Below are positions 36,385 to 47,649 of a stretch of DNA of 64,000 bases, piece after piece. The notes below the pieces were generated by a model. That model saw only the letters and a list, made by a program, of their open reading frames with translations. It did not search any database and had not been told where the DNA came from. Position numbers and translations under genes: made by a program. Source of the stretch: Neoechinorhynchus agilis (lineage: Eukaryota > Acanthocephala); contig CM121342.1 of NCBI GenBank assembly GCA_051530055.1, forward strand, positions 2,294,001 through 2,358,000. The letters are read 5' to 3'. Within the stretch, counting starts at the first letter, position 1. Each line of letters starts with the position of its first letter.

Positions 36385-37135
36385 TGCAAATTTTCACCGT
36401 CTCCTTCACGAGTGTCTCCAAATCGTTCAGTACTACGGAGGGGTTACTTCCGACCGTGGCATCGTGCAGATATCAGCCATTAAAAATGGACTGGAGAGAG
36501 CGCGCGAAGGAATTGACTGCGAGATAGGAGGCTGCTGGGCCCAAAGGATTCCCTTCCTACACCACTCTTTCTGACCATAAAACGTGATTATTGAACAACA
36601 AGGGAGTTGCAGTCCCTTGAAGCATTAACGAAATAGCGAAATACTTCTGGTGCGTGTTCTCCAACTACTTCAAGCAAATCTGCTCAGTGAACTGTGTTGA
36701 ATGCATTTTTGAAATCACATTTCAAGATCACGCACGGCTTTTTCCGATGATGAACGTGCGAAGTTAATGAACAATCGCCTCTGCGCCGGCGGAGCAGCAT
36801 CCCTACATTTTCCGCGATCCTTTTATTTAAGAATTTTGCCGTTAAGCGGCTTAGATTTGTTCCAATTGCAATGGGACGCATCCCACCTTCCTTTTCTTGC
36901 GAGGGCACACAAAGCTGTGCCGAAAAATAACTCAATTGCTTTCGGAATCTACTCTCACCCTACAAATTAATCGACTAGGCATGCCAATGCATCTTCAAGA
37001 GACTGAGGAGCGTCATCTGCTGAAAACGAAGTCATATCTTTTTGGTGTTTGGGCCGCAGCCCGTCAAGCTCATGAGCTGATCCGTTGGCAAAAGAATAGA
37101 TTGCCATCTTCAATTCCGATTTCGATGATAAAACA
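36385..37135 (-). mobile_element. LINE reverse-transcriptase fragment (in unit D)
   Basis: Near-identical, inverted copy of 21965-22720, with KEGGMRPIAIGTNLSRL and KNAFNTVH on the minus strand. It adjoins the unit 5' flank at the same junction as in copy A. Confidence 0.8.
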
Positions 37136-37210
37136 TAAGGGATAACAACACGTTTTATTTATTTTGTTTTAGAAGAGGACCCATGTACCTCTGGATCCTC
37201 GTGATCATTT

Positions 37211-37685
37211 TAGACTGGATGATGGATTCGGAATGGATGACGGATTCGGAGTGGATGACGGATCCGGGGTGGATGACAGATGCGGAGTTGATGTTGGATC
37301 TAGGGTGGATTGCGGATCCGGTGTGAATTACGGATCCGGAATGTATGTTGGATCCGAAGTGGATGACGGATCCGGTTTGGATGACCGATCCGGAATGGAT
37401 GACGGATCCGGTTTGGATGACCGATCCGGGGTGGATGACAGATGCGGAGTGGATGTTGGATCCAGGGTGGATTGCGGATCCGGTGTGGATTACGGATCCG
37501 GTTTAGATGATTGACCCGGAATGTATGTTGGATCCGAAGTGGATGACGGATCCGGAGTCAATGCTGGATCCAGAGTGGATTACGGCTCCGGTTTGGATGA
37601 CTGATTCGGGGTGGATGACTCATCCGGAATGAATGTTGGATCCGAAGTGGATGGTGGATCCGGTGTGGATAACGGATCCAGGGAA
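37211..37685. repeat. Minisatellite, 18-bp unit (copy D)
   Basis: Inverted counterpart of the array at 21.41-21.88 kb, with about the same number and order of variant units, so the array was copied whole and has changed little since. Confidence 0.9.
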
Positions 37686-39316
37686 TGACGGTCGACTATC
37701 GAAGGACGAGAATACTTCGAAATGCTACCGACCGCCCTCACAGGGACGTTTGGAACGAAGAGCTCGTAAAGTTTCTGCGCTATCTTTAGCGAGACTGTCC
37801 ATTAATGATAAAAGACGGACTGCTACTCTGACATCTCCGTCTGCGAGCTTCGAAGAAACGCGTCCATCCAGCGACCGATTTGAGTTTCGGCGGTGGTCAG
37901 GCGCTGGCACACTCCCTAAGTAGCTCGAATGCTCTCGTAAAGCATTGAGTAAAACTTTCGTCAAAAGAACTTATTCGCTGTTTAATTTTTGTGGCCAAAG
38001 ATCCCACTCTAAACCATTTTAAACTTACCGAGTCCAAGAATTTTATACGTATTTCAAAGAAATTGCCTAATGAAGGATAAAATGACGAGTTTAAACTGCA
38101 AGCACAATGATTAAAGCTCTATTCACAAAATAAACTGAGGATTTAAGGTAATCACAGGCGAAAATTCTAGTGAAAATTGAAAAGAAGTATAAGGCAATCT
38201 CAAAAAGATCTTAAAACAAAACACAGTTCATATTTTGGTGAAAGATGATCAAATTTAAATTGATAGGCATCAAATTGACCACTTAAACCCTTAAAAATTA
38301 ACAACCTGCGATACTTAGAAATTTCTTAGACAATAATCATTAATAAGCTTCATTTTTCAGTGATATTTCATCCAATTTACAAAGACGCATCTCTAATTTA
38401 GGTTTTAGAGAAAGATATCAATTGTCACAAGAACCGAATATCAAAATGTTTAATGACGAATCTTAATCTCCGAAGGCACCTAAGAATCCTAAATTCTAAA
38501 AATTGACGAATGGTCGAAAAACCGAGCTATTTCCGTCGTCGTCTTTACGCAAGAACATAAAACGAAAGCTTAAAGATCGTTAAAAATTCACCGATACGTC
38601 CAAAATGATAACCAATAGACAAAATCCGAGAATCCGGTTTACTGACCCCAATCCGAAGGACGATATTCCACATTAAGAATTGTATTTTCTTTCGAACAGA
38701 AATCGGAAAGATCTAATGTCGGAAATCTTTGTAATCTCCAAAAAGTTGATTCTTAAATTTGATTGGTCAAATGGTTTCTTGTTATTCAGATTTGTGGATT
38801 TTGCTTGGCACTTTGGTTCCATGGCTCATTGATGGAAATTCATTAAAGTTTCTTTTCCTATGGATGGAGTATTTTGAAGGTTCGGTTTTTGTATCTAAGA
38901 TCCGATTCTGAAGTGCAGAATCATGAAGGTTTGAAGTGAATTCTGAGTCCTATGTTCACCTTTTGTAAGAATCCATCGTTTTCTTCTATTTAAATTTTAA
39001 ATTAATATAGAAGATAAATTAAAAAAGGGGATTCCGTTATCATCATCCAGGATAAAAAATATTTTATTTAATAGAAATATTTCGCGATTGATCAGATCAA
39101 TTTACAATGACGGACGTGGCTATGCTTCCTCTTTCGAAATATCTCAATGAAATATTTCGAATCCGCCTGGCATCTACAACTCTATCTGCCCCATGGATTT
39201 TTTCTTAGTTTTAAGTGAGAAAATGAAAATTAAACAATTATCATACGACTAAAACACTAGTTTAATCTGTTAATAACATGATTTTTATAGCTAAAATCTG
39301 GAATGTTTCGTAGATC

Positions 39317-39886
39317 CTAAATTTTACGATTTACGACATTTTTGAACCGGTCAAACATCATCATCATAAACTGAAATCCCATGCGATCCATTTTGGCAAG
39401 GCACTCAATGTATGGATCGAAGCATTTGGCTATTTCGAGAACATGTTTATCCGGTAGATGCTTTGGCGGCTTTCCTATTTTCGTATATTTTTCGTATAGT
39501 TTATCCCTTGTTTTTAGAAGCTTAATGATTGTCTCCATCCTGATATCGTTGCAATAACATCCTTCGTTTAACTTTATCAGATTAAGAAGGTTTCCAAAAA
39601 TCCCATTGAAATATCGGAGCACATCATCGCGAATTGGAACGTCCTCTACAGCCGTCGTATTTATTATACTTTGAAGGTACGAGGACGGATCTGTTGGCAT
39701 TGTAGTTTTAGAATTTGTCCCTGGGATTTCCTGGTTCGAATGCTTTTTTAAGTATTCCATTTTCAGTTCCGTTTTCAAAGCATTTTGGTTTGAGGCTCGA
39801 CCACAAGTGACTGAGAATGCATAGAGCAGAAAAGAAAGGAGCACGATGAAGATGAGGTTATGTTTCTGAATTATCTCTGACCACAT
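39317..39886 (-). CDS. Small secreted four-cysteine protein, copy D (chimeric N-terminus)
   Basis: 189 aa. From IFIVLLSFLLYAFSVTCG onward it matches the family ('MPT' subtype, with private changes such as QEIPGTNS and SIINTT). The upstream promoter and first codons are replaced: the start ATG 39886 lies in unrelated sequence giving MWSEIIQKHNL. That donor segment also occurs, in the opposite relative orientation, at 63.49-63.58 kb beside copy F. The hydrophobic signal core is kept, but the usual TATA-like promoter is gone, so expression is doubtful. Confidence 0.7.
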   Translation of the reverse strand: MWSEIIQKHNLIFIVLLSFLLYAFSVTCGRASNQNALKTELKMEYLKKHSNQEIPGTNSKTTMPTDPSSYLQSIINTTAVEDVPIRDDVLRYFNGIFGNLLNLIKLNEGCYCNDIRMETIIKLLKTRDKLYEKYTKIGKPPKHLPDKHVLEIAKCFDPYIECLAKMDRMGFQFMMMMFDRFKNVVNRKI

Positions 39887-40510
39887 AAATAAAAGAGCGA
39901 ATAAGTTCTTTTGACGAAAATTTTACTCAATGCTTTTCATCCCGCTAATATGATTTTCACTTTTGAGATTTCACATTTTTATTTATTCACAGTTGCCTTC
40001 ATGGCTAAAAGTGTCGTTGGATTGCTAGTGCACAGTTAAAAGAACGAAATGTGGACCTAATTTGTTTTACAAGAATATTCGAATGAGGCATTTGAGCAGA
40101 TCCTCTTTGGGTTTAATAAGACGGCGAGCGGAATATTTATTGATGAAATTCTTAACTTTTTTATCCACTTTTACCAATTTTTTGTGTATATTTCTACGAT
40201 AAAATTCTTTAAAACTTCTTTAGCTCACAGACATTTATTGTAAGATTTAACAAAAATATTTAGAATCGTATTTTTGATATTTCTTTAATTTAATATTATT
40301 GGAATAAATTGTTGCTGGGCCGATACATTGTAAAAAGTTCATTAAACTTTAATAGTTTTTTTAATTTTTTAATTATTTTTTCTATCATGACTTATGAATA
40401 CGCATTTCGATTGACGAACTTCTATGATTTGGCAATTTTTCAGTGTCAATTCGAATGAAATCTAGAGACGGATAAAGAAATCCTCAGTCAAATTTAATCT
40501 CTTGTTCAAG
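39887..40510. other. Mixed repeat pieces and AT-rich DNA before PYROXD1
   Basis: 39887-39985 holds the swapped segment and the unit landmark 'cccgctaatatgattttcac'. After about 40090 the sequence is AT-rich and presumably contains the PYROXD1 promoter. No other gene is visible. Confidence 0.5.
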
Positions 40511-43348
40511 ATGACTCATTGTGCTCGCTGCACTTTTGCAGTAATTGGAGGTGGCATCGCGGGTGTATCATGCTGTGAAACCGTAAGACCACCATTGAAG
40601 TAATATGTAATGATTGTTCAATTAGCTCGCATTATTGGGCAATAATGACAAATCAATCGTTTTATTAACAGCGGCTCCAGCAATTAAAGAGCCGATTCGT
40701 ATTCAGAGGGTTTCATCCTTTTTATTCAGGTAACGAAACTGAATTTAGTTTCTGTTTAGGTCACTAAGATGCTGGACTCGTTTTTCGTCGAAGAGAAACC
40801 CTGTGAATCTATTGAAAATCGATTTGATTGCGTTACAGTAAAAAACGCTTTGGTCACTCATTTAGACTTTGACTTACATGTCGGTTTTTCTTTTATTTTG
40901 AGTAAGAAGCGAAGATCTTTTGTCTAGATGATCCTTTGTCACGACGGAACTCGAATACAATATGAAAAGTTGTGTATTTGTGCAGGCGGTCGACCGAAGG
41001 TAAATGTAAGTTCAAGGATTGATTTTGAATTATTTTAAATACCTTAGTTGATCACATCGGATGATCGCATTCGCGATTGTGTTATGACAATTAGGGATTC
41101 AGAAACGGCTGATCGATTATCCAGGCGGCTAAAAGATGCTAGAAGGATAGTTATTGTCGGAAATGGCGGATTGGCTACAGAACTTGCGTTTGTTTCAATT
41201 TTATTTTGCTCGTTTTTCATCATTTATGTTCAGTTATGAAATTAAAGGATGTGACGTGATTTGGGTCGTTAGACACGATTATATCAATAATGTTTTTTTC
41301 GATCCTGCCGCTGCTAAATTTCTATTGAGTAGCTTAGAAAATGACAATGAAGAAGAGGCCGATACTAATGTCCCTGAGCGTGCTTACACTTTTGAAAGTT
41401 TGACGACCACAATAACTGCGTTTGTCTGATTTCCCTTATTAGGAATCGAAAAGACTGATGCTAGCGATTGGGATGATGTACCTGCTGGAGCTCTTGGCCC
41501 TGAGTGGATGACCTCATTTGATTTGGTTGGAAAGGTTAGCATTTTAAAATAAGATTTAAAAAATAACTTAATATTGTACCCAGTCAAATGTCGATGATGT
41601 CTTTGAATTATTAGAAAGGTATTTTCATGACAAAAACCGCGGTCATTTTCCAAAAATTGTTTCGTTTTGTTTATGAGCGGTGCCCAAAAATCTCACAGCG
41701 ACGTACTTTCTCCGTGGCATCTTCTATTTTGGTATTTTTTCATGCTCAACTTTTTTCAAGATTTTTAAACGTAATCTCTGTTTTTGAATAGGCATTTTAG
41801 TCAATTTATGTAACCTCGTTTTGATATTTCGTTAGTTTTAATAATGGTATCACATTACGAGCATTTTTCTCGACTTTGACCTCAAAGATGATTTTTCCAC
41901 GTCGTTAGGGAATGAAATCAATCAAGGTCATATACAAATCCGAAATTGAGGACATTTTAAAGAAAGATGAGGAAATAATTGATCCAACGGACCAAGATAC
42001 GAGCTTTCGATGGTATGTCAAATTGACCGGTGGTCAAGTGTACGGATGCGATGTTGTGATAAGTGCGATTGGCGTCGAGCCAAACACAATCCTGTATCAA
42101 AATGCAGCTCCACGTGGGAAGGTTTCGATTTTAAATCATTAAAGGATGAACTCACATTCAGTTCTTTTAGTTACTGACATCCGAGGACGGTGGTATTGTT
42201 GTTGACAAAGAAATGATGTCAAGTATTCCGGATGTTTACGCCGCTGGAGATGTTTGCTCAGTTAATTGGGGAGAAAGGGAAGATTGGTTCCAAGTAAGTG
42301 AGCAATAATCATGTCGACGTTAATTAAGAAAACTTGGAAAAATGAAACTGTTTATTATATTTGATGCCTCTCTTTATTATGACTGCTGCTCTGGATCACT
42401 CAGCTGCCTTCATTGTGTAACGGTCGAAAGGATGGATGTAACGTCTCTCCCCGTTGCCGAGCCAAACTTATGTTTTGTAGGATTTAATGTCCTCGGATCG
42501 TCAGTGATTCGTCTCAGTCTCTTGAGCAGATCCTGCGCCGCGGTACCAAACTACCAGAGTGTTTCGACGATAAAGGGTTGGAAAAATTGGTTACTTTGAT
42601 CTATAGAGACTTCCTTTGGGTGTAAATTGAAATGTTATCAGAATGTTTTGAACTACATTGATAAAGGCGAAATGTTTGTCGTAAATTTGCATCATATTGT
42701 TCGTATTTAGAGCAATCATTCTCATATTTATATATTCTGTAAATTTGTTTAAAAATCCATTAAGGAGATCATGCTTTAATGAATTTCTTTTAAAAGTACA
42801 ACAGTGGTATTACCGATGGTGCTACTTCTGTATCCGTACTATTAATTTTTTATATCCTCAGATGCGAACATGGACTCAGGCTAGACAAATGGGCCATTAT
42901 GCAGCCAAGTGTATGTTCGCTCATCGAAACGGCGATGTTGGCCGTCAGCCACTTGAACTTTGTTTCGAAATATTCGAACATTGCACCCATTTCCTAGGAC
43001 AGAAGGTTTGTAAATAGAATTTCACTTTAAATCATGCTTGAGCTACGGCTTTTAGGTCGTCTTTCTTGGGCGGTATAACGGTCAAGGCTTGGATAAATAT
43101 GAACTTTTATATAGAATGACACCAGGTATTGAACTCTTTTGTTCATTTGAACTCGTGTTTATTGCTGCGAAGATCATGAGTTTATTAAGTTGGTTTTAAA
43201 CGAAGGTTTGGTCAGAGGAGCGGTCATAATTGGCGACACAGAACTTGCTGAGACTATAGAGAACCTAATTCTTGGACGATTAAATGTTTCGAACCTCGGG
43301 GAAAACCTCTTAGATCCTGAAATTGATATTGCTGAATATTTTGATTAA
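40511..43348 (+). CDS. PYROXD1: PYROXD1-like pyridine nucleotide-disulfide oxidoreductase
   Basis: An FAD/NAD(P)H-dependent flavoprotein of the nuclear/cytoplasmic PYROXD1 family; the human protein protects the tRNA ligase complex RTCB. Exons in frame: 40511-40582, 40626-40709, 40760-40879, 40928-40999, 41048-41187, 41234-41397, 41443-41534, 41584 to about 41658, 41909-42121, 42171-42293, 42862-43005, 43056-43125, 43173-43348. Visible motifs are the N-terminal FAD fold (AVIGGGIAGVSCCE), a second Rossmann fold (RIVIVGNGGLATEL), GALGPEWM, DVVISAIGVEPN, the FAD-contacting YAAGDVC, and the family-specific C-terminus RTWTQARQMGHYAAKCM and LLDPEIDIAEYFD. No CxxC redox pair is seen, as in the family. 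Introns are 43-60 nt except two longer ones; the 568-nt intron holds a LINE piece. Only the exon 8 donor is uncertain. Confidence 0.93.
42372..42600 (-). mobile_element. LINE 3'-end fragment inside a PYROXD1 intron
   Basis: Matches the 3' tail of the local LINE family ('cagctgcc..tgtaacggtcgaaagg', then the segment for the C-terminal residues), also seen at 23.29, 47.1 and 60.96 kb. It lies between the exons ending 42293 and starting 42862 and does not disturb splice sites. Confidence 0.8.
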
Positions 43349-43624
43349 ATTTATGATTGATATAACAACTTCTGAGTTTTATTAAACCAGTTTTAAAGTT
43401 CTGATTCTATTGAAAATTACGCTATGAAAGATCTCTGATGTCAACGCTAATGTATCGATAAACTTATTCTGTTTATTTTATCCTGGTTATTGGTTTCTTG
43501 TGAAATGCTACTCAATTTTCCAGCCGCGTGATAAAGTATTGTTTCCGAAAATTGACAATCGGGAAGGTGTTGTAATGATAAATAAAATCTTTGCATCTGG
43601 CGTAAAAATTACATGAACAATTCA

Positions 43625-44245
43625 ATCTTCAAAGATAGAGAAAATCTTTATTTCCGAGTGCTTTCGCCGTCTTACTACTTCCTCAGGAATCTAAAAACGA
43701 GCATTCAGTTATGAAGTGTTTTAGAGTAGCGAAATTGAAGTGTAGTAGAATGTTCGTCCCGTCTATTGAGCAGTTCTGGGGTTTTGTCGAGTTGACGTCC
43801 AGAACTCTCCCTCGCATCATTATTAGCGAATACGCCGTCCCCTTCCGATCGCCCATGGTATAAGTAGTGCCCGGCAATCGGTATTCCACCTGATCCTTTG
43901 CCACAAACCCAACTCATCGTTCGCTGGTCATCTCGTAGACCACACGTTGCTTCAAGTGTAATATCGACTCTTGTCGGCCATTTGTGTGCACGGACTTACC
44001 TGAGCACGATGCTGGACATATTTCCATCGCTTCATCGTGGTGTATTCGCTAATAATGATGCGAGGGAGAGTTTTGGACATCAGTCCGAAAAAGCCACAGA
44101 GCCGGTCAGCGAGCGGGACGAACCTTTTACTACACTTCAATGTCGCTACTCTAAATCACTTCATAACTCCACACGCCTTTGTAGATTCCTGAGGAAGTAG
44201 TAAGACGGCGAAAGCACTCGGAAATAAAGATTTTGATTTATCATG
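43625..44245. mobile_element. Fold-back element with about 200-bp inverted arms
   Basis: 43.63-43.85 kb and 44.03-44.24 kb are inverted copies: 'cgagtgctttcgccgtcttac...aggaatct' on the left, 'agattcctgaggaagtagtaag...aagcactcgg' on the right, and 'attattagcgaatac' mirrored. The 180-bp centre is not repeated. The motif ctgaggaag...ggcgaaagc recalls termini of Penelope-like elements, but no reverse transcriptase is present. Class uncertain. Confidence 0.65.
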
Positions 44246-44348
44246 GCAACACCATTGCCAAGTGTAAACTAAAAAACTTGTTAATGGTTTCCATAGCAGC
44301 GGCCCTCGATAACTTCGTTTGTTACATTCAAAACTGCATACGGAAAAG

Positions 44349-44882
44349 ATGTCAGATAGCTCGACATCATTCACTGACTCTTCAACACACGAACCTAATG
44401 AAAGTATTGCAGAAATCGATGACAATTTAGATTCAAAATCAAAAATTCGAAACGAAGAGCTCACCCGTGCTTATAAAGCTTTCAAAATTAAGCCGCAATT
44501 AAAGCTAACGGGAGAAGCGAAAAGCTTCCTTACGGAAATGGAGCGAATCATAAAATTCGCGATCGATGGGACTATGGCTCCAAAACTAAAATTAATATCT
44601 TTTAAGAAGAAGAAAGTTTATTTTGTAAATAACATGCCGATAAGCCCAAAAATGTTATCAGCCGAGTTAAATCTACGAACAATGGAATGTTTAAGGACTT
44701 TGAAGAAAGACACAAAGTATATTACTTATTACTTTGTTTCCTATGGTGATATCGATGGTTCTCAAATTGTAACTGAAGCAACGGCTGATCTAGCGGATAA
44801 TGATGGATATGTAATGTACAAATTTAAGTATTTAAATCTTCTTATATATGCCCAAATTTGGGCGTTTCAGCAAAACGATTAA
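44349..44882 (+). CDS. Orphan 177-aa protein
   Basis: An intronless frame from ATG 44349 (MSDSSTSFTDSSTHEP) to TAA 44880-44882. It has an acidic Ser/Thr-rich N-terminal 35 residues, then a Lys-rich helical region (LKLTGEAKSFLTEMERIIKF), a possible beta-rich stretch (KLISFKKKKVYFVNNM), and a C-terminus with aromatic residues (TYYFVSYGDIDG near YVMYKFKYLNLLIY). There is no signal peptide. I cannot place it in a family. It ends about 80 bp before a LINE fragment. Confidence 0.5.
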   Translation: MSDSSTSFTDSSTHEPNESIAEIDDNLDSKSKIRNEELTRAYKAFKIKPQLKLTGEAKSFLTEMERIIKFAIDGTMAPKLKLISFKKKKVYFVNNMPISPKMLSAELNLRTMECLRTLKKDTKYITYYFVSYGDIDGSQIVTEATADLADNDGYVMYKFKYLNLLIYAQIWAFQQND

Positions 44883-44964
44883 CTTTTCATTGTATTGGGA
44901 GTTTTGCATGGCTATTGATTTCGCATTAAATTTATGTGCGATCTTGCTATACCTTTTCAAGCGC

Positions 44965-46620
44965 GGCTTAACAGCAAAATATTTTAAATAAAAGGATCGC
45001 GGAAAATGTAGGGATGCTGCTCCGCCGGCGCAGAGGCGATTGTTCATTAACTTCGCACGTTCATCATCGGAAACTCAAAGCCGTGCGTGATCTTGAAATG
45101 TGATTTCAAAAATGCATTCAACACAGTTCACTGAGCAGATTTGCTCGAAGTAGATAGAGATCACGTACCAGAAGTATTTCGCTATTTCGTTAATGCTTCA
45201 AGGGACTGCAACTCCCTTGTTGTTCAATAATCACGTTTTATGGTCAGAAAGAGTGGTGTAGGAAGGGAATCCTTTGGGCCCAGCAGCCTCCTATCTCGCA
45301 GTCAATTCCTTCGCGCGCTCTCTCCAGTCCATTTTTAATGGCTGATATCTGCACGATGCCACGGTCGGAAGTAACCCCTCCGTAGTACTGAACGATTTGG
45401 AGACACTCGAGAAGGAAACGGCGAAAATTTTCCATTGAATCAAATGCTGCGAAATGCGAGATTTTATTGATGAACGTTGGGTGACGAGGCAAACTACCAT
45501 GAACGATTCTCAGAACCTGGTCCCCGGAATAGAATTGATCACTCTCGAAAGGTTGCGTGTTCTAGGAAGTTGCATTTTTTGTTCTAATGTTGAAGCTGAG
45601 ATTACCAATCTTCAACCGCAACGTTCGGTGCTGTGCGAACGAGTTAATGAATTATCTTCACACGAGGCTCTGTTCCTGATCAAGAACATCCTCTTCATTC
45701 CAAAATTGCTTTATAAGCTGCGTACAGCAAAGCTGGCAAAATCAGACGAGACGGTGAAAGCCTCTGTCGAGAAAATTTTAAATACTCAGCTGTCGGACGA
45801 TGCCTGACGTCAAGCGTTCATGCTTGTGTCGCCGGCGGTTTGGGTATACGAAAAGCAGCCGATATTTCTCTCCCAGCTTATTTGGGATCGTATGAAGCAA
45901 ACCGCATAATAATTCAGTCTTTTCTCGGCGAGAATTAAACTTTGGATGAAGATTTCCTGGAGGCGCTTAATATTTGGTGTGGATATTCAGGCAGCGAGCA
46001 GGTCCCCGTCAATGGATGCAAACAATAAGTTTGGGACTCACCCATGGTAGCGAGAATTCATAATTCCTTAATTTCAGATTCTCTTGGCCTGGTAAATCGA
46101 ATTCGATTGATAGCAGTCTCTACAAGAGAATCCGGAGTTGGCTCCACGCTATCCCAATCGCTTCTGTGGGTACCCTCAGACGAGACAGTAAGGATTGCAG
46201 TGTCCTACTGAGACTTGGAGTGCCGATGTGCAATTCGCTGCCGTTTTGGAGCGACCGTGGAACCACCGGGACACCATGGTCTCGTCTGTCGGCAATCAGG
46301 CGGACGGTACTCACGAAACGTCGAAATGAACGCAATGCTCTTAGTCATGCCCTGAATACTGTGAATGCGCCCACCATCTGAGAGCCGAGCAATCTTTGTC
46401 GACTCGATGGTAGTAGACCGGGATTCCCGTGGCTAGGGTAAAATGTCTTTTCTGGGACGCCATTCGCGGACAGCAACATAAAATTCGCCGCTATTAAACC
46501 GGGGGAGCAGCAACCGCCAATTAGGAACGCAAAAAGACAAAATACAGGGACCTGAGTCGAAATCATTATTTCGTTCCCTTTGACGTCGATACGCTCGGGT
46601 CGTTTGGAACCGCGGATGGT
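44965..46620 (+). mobile_element. LINE, long fragment (RT through C-terminal domain)
   Basis: Plus-strand remains of the local LINE family: the RT block from 44.99 kb, ITLERLRVLGSCIFCSNVEAE, HEALFLIKNILFIPKLLYKL and SVEKILNTQLSDDA (post-RT helical region), then VGTLRRD and the zinc-finger/endonuclease-like tail in broken frames to a YFVPFDVDTLG-type end at about 46.6 kb. Many frame breaks and deletions. Confidence 0.75.
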
Positions 46621-46985
46621 TTAAAAAAGCCATAGTTGAACATTTGAAAACAAACATCATTCATTCTTTCATCATCCTCTTTCAATTCATCTATCTCGAT
46701 TTCGCCCTTATCGAGAGTCCATATCTGCACCTCAGCGGTTCCCGTCAATATAAAGAATAATCCCGAAATGAAAGAGCAAACAGCACAAACTGACTTGCCA
46801 ATCCATCTTTCACTATCACCCCGACCATTGTCGGGCACAATACTCCAGGCAGGATTCAAACTAGTTAGAAATGCCCCAGATAATGCCAGCAAATCTTGGT
46901 ACCATGTCGCTGCTAATCCCACCTCCTGTACTAAATCCTATCGTTGCCAAGACCAGCGTAAACAGCAAGGTACCGGCCCAAGCTC
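46620..46985 (-). pseudogene. Fragment of an SLC17-type (sialin/VGLUT family) transporter gene
   Basis: On the minus strand, about 46985-46870 encodes LLFTLVLATIGFSTGGGI and VPRFAGIIWGISN, the well-known SLC17 helix 10 region ('APRFAGxxxGISN'). About 46800-46690 encodes RWIGKSVCAVCSFISGLF and GTAEVQIW, the last helix and the family's 'GxAEVQxW' signature, followed by an acidic cytoplasmic tail. The segment expected between them (TxxxxPGxxxP) is missing. It is flanked on both sides by LINE sequence and has no upstream exons, so it is a displaced gene fragment. Confidence 0.6.
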
Positions 46986-47245
46986 TTTTGGAAGTCACTT
47001 TGTTCCTTTTGGCGTCGAGACGCTGGGTCGTTTGGTAGCGCGGCGCAGGACTTGGTCAAGGGATTGAGGCGAATCACTGGCGATCCGAGATCAGGAGCAT
47101 TCCTACTACAAAACATAAGTCTGACTGTGCATTGCCAAGGAACACTACATCCATCCTTTCGACCTTTACACCAGGACGGCAGCTGAGCGATCCAGAGCGG
47201 CGGTATGAATGATTTCATGTCTTCGCAATTAAAATAATTTTTTTA
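46986..47245 (+). mobile_element. LINE 3' end
   Basis: Begins with HFVPFGVETLGRLVARR and continues through the family 3' tail ('ctgactgtgcattgccaagg', 'cggcagctgagcgatcc') to an AT-rich end near 47245. It repeats the residues that end the LINE piece at 46.6 kb, so it is a second copy or a duplication, not a simple continuation. Confidence 0.75.
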
Positions 47246-47265
47246 CTTTTGGGATTTTACTTGCC

Positions 47266-47570
47266 CCAACACGCTCGCAGCGTCCCACTTACGGGATGCC
47301 ACTTCAAAGCCAGGAGCAGTCGCCAGCTTCAGCGAGGAAAGGAAGCGGCATAAGTACTAATCGCATGATGGGCATCAATTTGTATTCATCTCCATTGCGG
47401 TGGAAACGCTGGGATGCCTCGGAAAAGAAGCCGATTATTTCCTTTCCCGACTGGGAAAGATGCTGAAATATGCCACCGGCGACATGCGCTCCAGCAGCTT
47501 CCGGTTGTAGCGAATCAGCGCGGCGATCCAACGCGGCAATGCCGCGGCCATCAAGGAAGCTGCCGAACAA
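47266..47570. other. GC-rich island of unknown origin
   Basis: About 300 bp with clearly higher GC than its AT-rich surroundings. Open frames run on both strands, but none resembles a known protein. It ends abruptly at about 47570 where class-2 unit flank sequence starts. It could be a captured or transferred fragment. Confidence 0.4.
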
Positions 47571-47649
47571 TCATAACAAACGTATTCCATCAGATGATTC
47601 GATATAAAAACATCAATAAAGCCATTAGCAGATTTATGCATATCATCCA

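Larger units (their letters stand above)
36060..39860 (-). repeat. Composite repeat unit, copy D (inverted relative to A)
   Basis: The reverse complement of copy A with every component: gene (39317-39886), 3' flank (37.7-39.3 kb), minisatellite (37211-37685), LINE RT fragment (36385-37135), and then the 5' flank of a following unit (36060-36384) that ends next to the gypsy fossil. It shows again that units stood head to tail. Confidence 0.85.
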
